A stretch of DNA of 10,823 bases from Phycisphaerae bacterium (GTDB lineage: Bacteria; Planctomycetota; Phycisphaerae; UBA1845; Fen-1342), in assembly GCA_022842805.1 (NCBI GenBank), contig JALHOX010000123.1:1-10823 (forward strand). The letters run 5' to 3'. Positions 6,598-10,823 of the stretch are shown here, piece by piece. Under the pieces are notes generated by a model. It worked only from the letters and a program-made list of their open reading frames with translations. It ran no database searches and was not told where the DNA came from. A program made the translations under genes and the position numbers. Numbering within the stretch: the first letter of the stretch is position 1; each line of letters starts with the position of its first letter.

Positions 6598-7188
6598 GTG
6601 GACCTTCGTAATTCCACCGCCCTGCCGACCGCGCGGCTCGCCGGCATGATCCTGCGCCACACCACGCCCTATCGCCACGACCGGCTGCAAGTTCGCATCC
6701 GCTACTCGCGCGGGGCCCCCTTCAGCGGCACCTGCGACTATCGCAAATTGCGGCTGACGGTGAACCTCGGCCGCGAAAACGAATACCCCTATTCACTGGT
6801 GACGCACATCGCGCGGGCCCAATCCACCCGCACCCACTGGTGGCGCGAGGGATACATCCTCCGGCTCACGAGCGCCGAGCAGCTTGTGCTTTTCGTCTAT
6901 CTACACGAGCTGTATCACTATCTCGTCTTTGCAGCGGGTCGCTGCACGCGGCAGAAAGAGGGCATGTGCGACCGCTTCGCGACGCGCGTGCTCGTCGATG
7001 ACTATGGCTGCGAGCTGCGCGATGCGCGCGGCGGAGCCGTGTCGCGCGAGTCGTGGGATTTTCAGGATCTGCACGCCTTTGTCCGCACCGCGCCGCGCAT
7101 CGCGATCACGGCGGCGCCGCCAGAGTGGCAGCGGTCGCTATTTGATCCGCCGATCGGCGAGGCGATTTCGGCACGCTCGCCGAGTTGA
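6598..7188 (+). CDS. Uncharacterised zincin-like protein with HExxH motif
   Basis: This encodes 196 residues from a GTG at 6598, preceded closely by GAGGA (6589-6593); an in-frame ATG at 6646 is an alternative that removes 16 residues. The key feature is HELYH at residues 103-107 inside a hydrophobic helix (LVLFVYLHELYHYLVF), the zinc-binding and catalytic motif of zincin metallopeptidases. About 14 residues later Glu121, in KEGMCDRFA, is well placed to be the third zinc ligand, with Asp125 as an alternative. The N-terminal half is beta-rich with many aromatic and basic residues (RHDRLQVRIRYSR). There is no signal peptide, so it is probably cytoplasmic. I cannot place it in a named family, and an HExxH motif alone does not prove peptidase activity. 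The neighbour upstream is the small membrane gene, 135 bases away, and downstream it is convergent with oleC. Confidence 0.7.
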   Translation: MDLRNSTALPTARLAGMILRHTTPYRHDRLQVRIRYSRGAPFSGTCDYRKLRLTVNLGRENEYPYSLVTHIARAQSTRTHWWREGYILRLTSAEQLVLFVYLHELYHYLVFAAGRCTRQKEGMCDRFATRVLVDDYGCELRDARGGAVSRESWDFQDLHAFVRTAPRIAITAAPPEWQRSLFDPPIGEAISARSPS

Positions 7189-7211
7189 ATCGACTTGTCT
7201 CGGTTGCCGCA

Positions 7212-7228
7212 TGCACTCGGGGAGTGCA
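7212..7228. terminator. Hairpin in the convergent gap between the zincin-like gene and oleC
   Basis: TGCACTC-GGG-GAGTGCA is a perfect seven-base-pair stem with a three-base loop, placed in the 61-base gap between two converging genes. The position suits a bidirectional transcription end. Neither side has a T-run, so the terminator role is inferred from stem and location only. Confidence 0.4.
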
Positions 7229-7249
7229 GACATTCCGCCCGCATGAACG

Positions 7250-9058
7250 CTATCGATGATCCTTGATCATCTTCGCCGCCCATATCGCGAGCTTCTCGCG
7301 GAAGATTTTTGCGTTGTGGCGAACATCGACGGGGAAGCCGGGGTGAATCAGAACCTGACTGATACCGGCAGTAAGCGGACTTGATTTCAAATGGTCGGCA
7401 AGCCATTTCAACAATAGGTCGTCAGGCATCGCGCGCGCGGGTCGCCCGACTGGCGCGGGAATCACGCACCCGGCGGCGCGTTCGCGCTCCACGCAAATTA
7501 CCGGCGTCTGCGCGGGGCGGTCGCCGATGCCGACCAGCGCGGCACGACGAAGGTCAGGAAACTGAGCGGCGATGGCTTCGAGCGGTTCAGTGAACAGTAC
7601 GAGGTGTTCGCCGTCGCGCGTGCGTGCCATTCCGATCGGCAGCTTTTCCGGCAATGGGCCGGCGACACGCTCCCACGCTTCTCGCGAAACCACCACGCGC
7701 TGCGACTTCCGCCCACACATCCACAGCCGCCCGCGCTCGTCGAAGTAGCCGACATCGCCCATGCGATGCCAGATCGCTTCGCCGTCGGCGATCTTCGCGA
7801 GCCGCGTATGGTCGGGCAGGCCGTGATAGGCGCGGGTGACGATCGGCCCGCGGACGCAGATCTCGCCCACAACGTGCGGCGGAAGCTCGCGGACGTCGCG
7901 CCAAGTCGCGATCGGGTCGTCGCTGATTTCGATGATCCGCACATCCAACCCCGGCAGCGGCCGCCCGACGCACACGCCCGCCCCCTGCCGCGTTTTCTCG
8001 GCTGTCTCCGCCAAAATCTCGTCGTGATCGATCGAGGAGACCGGCAGCGACTCGGTCGCGCCATAAGGTGTGAAGATCTTCGCGCCGGCGGGCAGCAGCC
8101 GGGCATAGCCGCGCAGCACGTCGGGTGAGACCGGGGCGCCGGCGGTGATCACGCGACGCATGGTCGTAAACCGCGGGCCCGTCGGGTCGGCGCTCGGCGC
8201 GAGGCGGCGCAGCAGCGCCGGCGAGCCGAACATATGCGTGCAGCCGAAGCGGTTGGCGCGGCCGACGATCTCGCGCGGATCCACGCTGCCGGGCCGCGTG
8301 AAGTCCATGCGCGGGATGACGGCGGTCATGCCGAGGGCTGCGTCAAAGAGCGCGAAGAGCGGGAAAGTCGGTAAATCGATTTCGTCGGGGCCGTAGCCAT
8401 ATTGCGATTGCAGATAGGCGACCTGCGCCTGGAAGGTGCCGTGCGTGTATTCGACGCCTTTTGCGGGGCCGGTGCTGCCGCTCGTGAAGAGGATCGCGGC
8501 CTGGTCGGTTTCCTTCATCGGTTCGATGCGCGGTCCGTCGGCGGGTGGACCGCCGGCCGCTGCTGCGCCCAGGCCCGCGATTTCGCGCAGGGTGCGGCCG
8601 CCCCAAAAGAGCCGTCGACCGACGGTGACACAAACGCGCAGCGACGGAAACGCGCGACGGTACAGCAAGCGAAAGACGTGCGCCTTCGGCACGCCGATGA
8701 AGCCATCGACCGCGACACTGGTCAGACAGCGGCCCATCTGCTGCGCGCCGATGCCGGGATCGATCAGCACCGGCGCCGCGCCGATCTGAAAGAGCGCGAA
8801 GGTCAACGCGAAGAAATCGATCGACGGCGGCACGAACAGCACGCACTTCATGCCGCGCTGCAGCCCCGCTGCGCGCAATCCGTTGGCGTAAGTCGTGGTC
8901 AGCGCCGCAAGCTCGGCGAATGTGATCGACCGCACGGCGTCGCCCCGTCGGCCGAGCGGCTCGATGATCGCGGCTTTCTGCGGATACTGGGCAGCCGCCG
9001 CGAAAAACGCGCCGGCGATGTTCGCATCACCCGCGATGGTCGACGGCCGCGCAATCAC
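7250..9058 (-). CDS. oleC: OleC, olefin-pathway beta-lactone synthetase (AMP-dependent)
   Basis: This 602-residue enzyme of the adenylate-forming superfamily is expected to activate a 2-alkyl-3-hydroxyalkanoic acid with ATP and close it to a cis-beta-lactone, the third step of OleABCD hydrocarbon synthesis. Visible motifs are the P-loop TSGSTGPAK (192-200), PYGATES (331-337), MGDVGYFD (433-440, ribose-binding Asp435), CGRKSQRV (448-455) and the C-terminal catalytic Lys584 in RHNAKIFREKLAIWA. The stretches TFPLFALFDAALGMT, IPRMDFTRPGSVDP, HRMGDVGYFDERGRLWMCGR and HNAKIFREKL are characteristic of OleC rather than of general acyl-CoA synthetases. The start is GTG at 9058-9056 and overlaps the oleB stop as GTGA, a sign of translational coupling. 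There is no signal peptide; Ole proteins are known to work as a cytoplasmic assembly. Some bacteria carry a fused OleBC, so adjacent separate genes fit the family well. Assignment is by motif recognition together with oleB context. Confidence 0.93.
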   Translation of the reverse strand: MIARPSTIAGDANIAGAFFAAAAQYPQKAAIIEPLGRRGDAVRSITFAELAALTTTYANGLRAAGLQRGMKCVLFVPPSIDFFALTFALFQIGAAPVLIDPGIGAQQMGRCLTSVAVDGFIGVPKAHVFRLLYRRAFPSLRVCVTVGRRLFWGGRTLREIAGLGAAAAGGPPADGPRIEPMKETDQAAILFTSGSTGPAKGVEYTHGTFQAQVAYLQSQYGYGPDEIDLPTFPLFALFDAALGMTAVIPRMDFTRPGSVDPREIVGRANRFGCTHMFGSPALLRRLAPSADPTGPRFTTMRRVITAGAPVSPDVLRGYARLLPAGAKIFTPYGATESLPVSSIDHDEILAETAEKTRQGAGVCVGRPLPGLDVRIIEISDDPIATWRDVRELPPHVVGEICVRGPIVTRAYHGLPDHTRLAKIADGEAIWHRMGDVGYFDERGRLWMCGRKSQRVVVSREAWERVAGPLPEKLPIGMARTRDGEHLVLFTEPLEAIAAQFPDLRRAALVGIGDRPAQTPVICVERERAAGCVIPAPVGRPARAMPDDLLLKWLADHLKSSPLTAGISQVLIHPGFPVDVRHNAKIFREKLAIWAAKMIKDHR

Positions 9059-10038
9059 GACGACGACGCGCCTTCGCGGATGAAACGGGCGGCGAGCGGA
9101 ATCAGCTCCTCCCGCGCGTCCTCGATGACATAGTGCCCCGCGTTCTCAAAGACATGCAGCTCCGCATTCGGCAGGCGGCCGCGCCACTCGTTCAGGAAAT
9201 GATCGTCGAAGACGAAATCGCGGCGACCCCAGCAGATCAGCACCGGCTTTTCATTCAGTCGCGCGACCTGCGAGTCGGTCCATGCCGTCAGTTCATAGCT
9301 CGGATGCGACGGATCAATCGGGATGTCCTGCACAAATCGCAACGTCGCTCGACGATTGCTCCACGAGTCGTACGGCGCGAGATAGCCGCGCCGCACCTCC
9401 GGCGGCAACCCGCGGATGGAACCCCAATATGCCGCGCCGCGCGCAAACGCGTTGCAGCCCTGCACCAGAAAACGGGCCAACATGTTTCCCGTGCTCGCAA
9501 GGCGGATGCTGCGCGGCAGGCGCTTGGACATCGGCTTAAAAAAGCCCGACGTGTTGAGCAACACCACGCGGTCGATTCGCTCGAATCGTCGCAGCGCCAC
9601 GGTCAGGCCGATCATGCCGCCCCAATCGTGCACAACCCAGGTGATTGGCCCGTCAGGCGCGAGTCGGTCGACGAGAGTTTCCAGATCGGCGACGCGATTC
9701 TCCAGCCGATACGCATAGCGCGAATCGTCGGGCTTGTCAGAAAGCCCGCATCCGACATGATCGGGAACGATGCAGCGATGCGTCGATCGAAGCTCCGCGA
9801 TCAGATTGCGATACATGAACGACCAGGTCGGATTGCCGTGGACCATCACCACGGTCGGCCCCCGACCCTCGTCGACATAGTGCACACGCACCTGCGGCGC
9901 GATCTCAAGCAGCCGATCGGGCCGGGCGGTGCGCGGATGGGAGTAGGGGTCGGCCGGGCGTTGCATGCTAGCCAGTGGCGGGTGTGTCGAAGTCGCAATC
10001 ATCGATATTGCAGTAGTCTGGACCGGGAGGTGCGACAT
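9055..10038 (-). CDS. oleB: OleB, beta-lactone decarboxylase (alpha/beta-hydrolase, haloalkane dehalogenase-like)
   Basis: This 327-residue alpha/beta-hydrolase is expected to decarboxylate the beta-lactone made by OleC into a cis-olefin and CO2. Visible features are the oxyanion region HGNPTW (67-72), nucleophile Asp138 in VVHDWGG, an acid Asp274 in CWGRRDFVFD and catalytic His302 in ENAGHYV. This Asp-Asp-His layout is shared with haloalkane dehalogenases, and sequence alone leaves that alternative open, but direct coupling to oleC strongly favours OleB. The longest frame starts at 10038, yet that ATG is one base from an 11-base-pair hairpin and has no ribosome binding site. Internal ATGs at 10002 (residue 13) and 9966 (residue 25) would keep the whole catalytic domain, and 9966 may be closest to the family's usual start. 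The stop TGA (9057-9055) lies within the GTGA overlap with oleC. Confidence 0.92.
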   Translation of the reverse strand: MSHLPVQTTAISMIATSTHPPLASMQRPADPYSHPRTARPDRLLEIAPQVRVHYVDEGRGPTVVMVHGNPTWSFMYRNLIAELRSTHRCIVPDHVGCGLSDKPDDSRYAYRLENRVADLETLVDRLAPDGPITWVVHDWGGMIGLTVALRRFERIDRVVLLNTSGFFKPMSKRLPRSIRLASTGNMLARFLVQGCNAFARGAAYWGSIRGLPPEVRRGYLAPYDSWSNRRATLRFVQDIPIDPSHPSYELTAWTDSQVARLNEKPVLICWGRRDFVFDDHFLNEWRGRLPNAELHVFENAGHYVIEDAREELIPLAARFIREGASSS

Positions 10039-10039
10039 C

Positions 10040-10067
10040 GACGCACCGTTGCTGCGAACGGTGCGTC
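10040..10067. repeat. Perfect 11-base inverted repeat just upstream of oleB
   Basis: GACGCACCGTT (10040-10050) and AACGGTGCGTC (10057-10067) are perfect inverse complements around a six-base spacer. The repeat ends one base before the longest oleB start codon. On the leftward transcript it would form a stable hairpin with no T-run after it. It could be a terminator-like element after the radical SAM gene, an operator for a dimeric regulator, or a structure controlling oleB translation. Confidence 0.5.
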
Positions 10068-10106
10068 ACTGCCGCGAGCGATGTCATGCGACCGCGCGCG
10101 ATGAAT

Positions 10107-10131
10107 GACGCCGCATTGATATGGCGGCGTC
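10107..10131 (-). terminator. Hairpin just after the radical SAM gene stop
   Basis: On the leftward strand GACGCCGC and GCGGCGTC form an eight-base-pair stem with a nine-base loop, beginning eight bases after the TAG at 10142-10140. The following bases (ATTCATC) are only slightly T-rich. It may be a weak terminator or an mRNA-stabilising 3' end; together with the next hairpin it could separate expression of the radical SAM gene from oleBC. Confidence 0.4.
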
Positions 10132-10139
10132 GACACTCG

Positions 10140-10823
10140 CTACGTTCCCGCCGCCGCCGGCTCCGGTTTCGAGATCGTCAGTTGCACCAGGCCATTGGCC
10201 GGCACTGACTGCGGCGTTCCCGGAAGCGCGTGGCTGGCGACGCCGCCTTCGAGCGAGCGCATCGGCAGCTTGCTGTGCGGCGCCATCATGCGGCGTTCGA
10301 TCTTGCCGCCCATCATCATGCGGAAGGCCCAGCCGATCGTGCGCCGGACAGTCTGCGAAAGACCCCACATGCCGATGAACTGCATGCCCGCGTCGGCCAG
10401 ATAGAGCTTGCTATTCGGCCGCACGAGAGCGACCAGGAAGCGCAGCGGGTTATAGAAGAAGAGGTACGCGAGCATGATGTTGAACTGCTTCTTCCACGGC
10501 TGCGGATGCTTCGACGCGACGACGTAGTTGCCGTCGAGCATGTGCGTCTCGACCCGCTTTCCGCCGACGCTGTCGATCGCCATGCCCGATTCAAACGTGC
10601 CCTCGTAGAGCTTCGAACCGGTGGCGGGCGTCATCATCAACACCTGCAGGCTCACCGCGCCGGCGCGGCGCAGCATGCTGGCCTGATTGATCAGGCCATA
10701 TGGCTTGCCGGGGGTGAACAGCGGCTGCGTATCGTGGTGCATCATCATCGGCATCGGGCAGATGCCGTTGTCGCGCAGCAGGCCGAAGGCCTCGGTGGTC
10801 GTGCTGACGCTCTGCCCCTTCTT
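10140..10823 (-). CDS. Radical SAM protein, probably B12-binding type, C-terminal part (cut by right window edge)
   Basis: The frame is open from the window edge (10823) to TAG at 10142-10140, showing the last 227 residues. The segment GLLRDNGICPMPMMMHHD and then LQVLMMTPATGSKLYEGTF matches the late strands of a radical SAM barrel in BchE/HpnJ-like proteins, where a TPxPGTxLYE-type stretch is usual. Past the barrel comes a C-terminal region with a hydrophobic part (FNIMLAYLFFYNPLRFLVAL) and a Met/Arg-rich amphipathic stretch, suggesting membrane contact or a lipid substrate. The CxxxCxxC cluster motif and any cobalamin domain would lie upstream of 10823 and are not visible, so the B12 label is inference. 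The last 20 or so residues are low complexity. The gene precedes oleB by 101 bases on the same strand (73 fewer if oleB is counted from 9966 instead would make the gap larger), which suggests a link to hydrocarbon or lipid metabolism. No specific reaction can be named. Confidence 0.72.
   Translation of the reverse strand, partial: KKGQSVSTTTEAFGLLRDNGICPMPMMMHHDTQPLFTPGKPYGLINQASMLRRAGAVSLQVLMMTPATGSKLYEGTFESGMAIDSVGGKRVETHMLDGNYVVASKHPQPWKKQFNIMLAYLFFYNPLRFLVALVRPNSKLYLADAGMQFIGMWGLSQTVRRTIGWAFRMMMGGKIERRMMAPHSKLPMRSLEGGVASHALPGTPQSVPANGLVQLTISKPEPAAAGT

Noticed and set aside
7255..7271. GATGATC-CTT-GATCATC hairpin as an oleC terminator
   Set aside because: It lies within the last codons of oleC (Met-Ile-Lys-Asp-His), and a better placed hairpin exists in the gap at 7212-7228.
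9055..10038. Haloalkane dehalogenase
   Set aside because: The Asp-His fold and DW nucleophile motif are shared with OleB; the four-base overlap with oleC makes beta-lactone decarboxylase the better call.
8402..10104. Two long rightward open frames opposite oleC and oleB
   Set aside because: Both are antisense shadows of strongly recognisable enzymes and have Arg-rich composition without motifs.
1..10823. CRISPR arrays, insertion sequences, tRNA genes, phage or defence islands
   Set aside because: No spaced direct-repeat array, transposase-like frame, terminal inverted repeats with target duplication, or tRNA cloverleaf was seen on reading both strands.

Overview
The window is GC-rich bacterial chromosome with ordinary housekeeping and accessory genes. 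No transposase, integrase, phage gene, tRNA, rRNA or CRISPR array was seen. Several traits suggest a member of the Planctomycetota, perhaps a Phycisphaerae-like lineage: a membrane protein with a CxxC...CxxC zinc ribbon of a style common in that phylum, an OleB/OleC pair, a hybrid histidine kinase with no response regulator beside it, mostly weak or absent Shine-Dalgarno sequences, and short TAGAAT-like promoter elements. This assignment is an inference from gene content; there is no marker gene in the window.

Layout. At the left edge (1-281, minus) lies the 5' part of a zinc-ribbon membrane protein. It is divergent from a DUF4097-type lipoprotein with a strikingly regular TNG repeat (411-1262, plus). 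That gene runs 26 bases tail-to-tail into a large hybrid sensor kinase (1237-3672, minus). A 405-base divergent region rich in inverted repeats (3673-4077) separates the kinase from an ankyrin-repeat protein (4078-4899, plus), which is followed after 18 bases by a parvulin/SurA-like secreted peptidyl-prolyl isomerase (4918-6201, plus). Next come a 39-codon membrane microprotein with the best ribosome binding site in the window (6343-6462, plus), a strong hairpin (6479-6511), and an unrecognised HExxH zincin-like protein (6598-7188, plus).

The right third is transcribed leftwards and is the most coherent unit: the C-terminal part of a radical SAM protein, probably B12-binding (10140-10823, cut by the window edge), then oleB (9055-10038) and oleC (7250-9058). 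oleB and oleC overlap by four bases (GTGA). OleC adenylates a 2-alkyl-3-hydroxyalkanoate and closes it to a beta-lactone; OleB decarboxylates the lactone to a long-chain cis-olefin. The partner genes oleA (head-to-head thiolase) and oleD (reductase) are not in the window and would be expected upstream, beyond 10823, or elsewhere. A radical SAM enzyme directly upstream of oleBC is the most interesting context here, because it could further modify the hydrocarbon or its acyl precursor. The two hairpins in the 97-base gap between the radical SAM gene and oleB leave open whether all three genes are one transcript.
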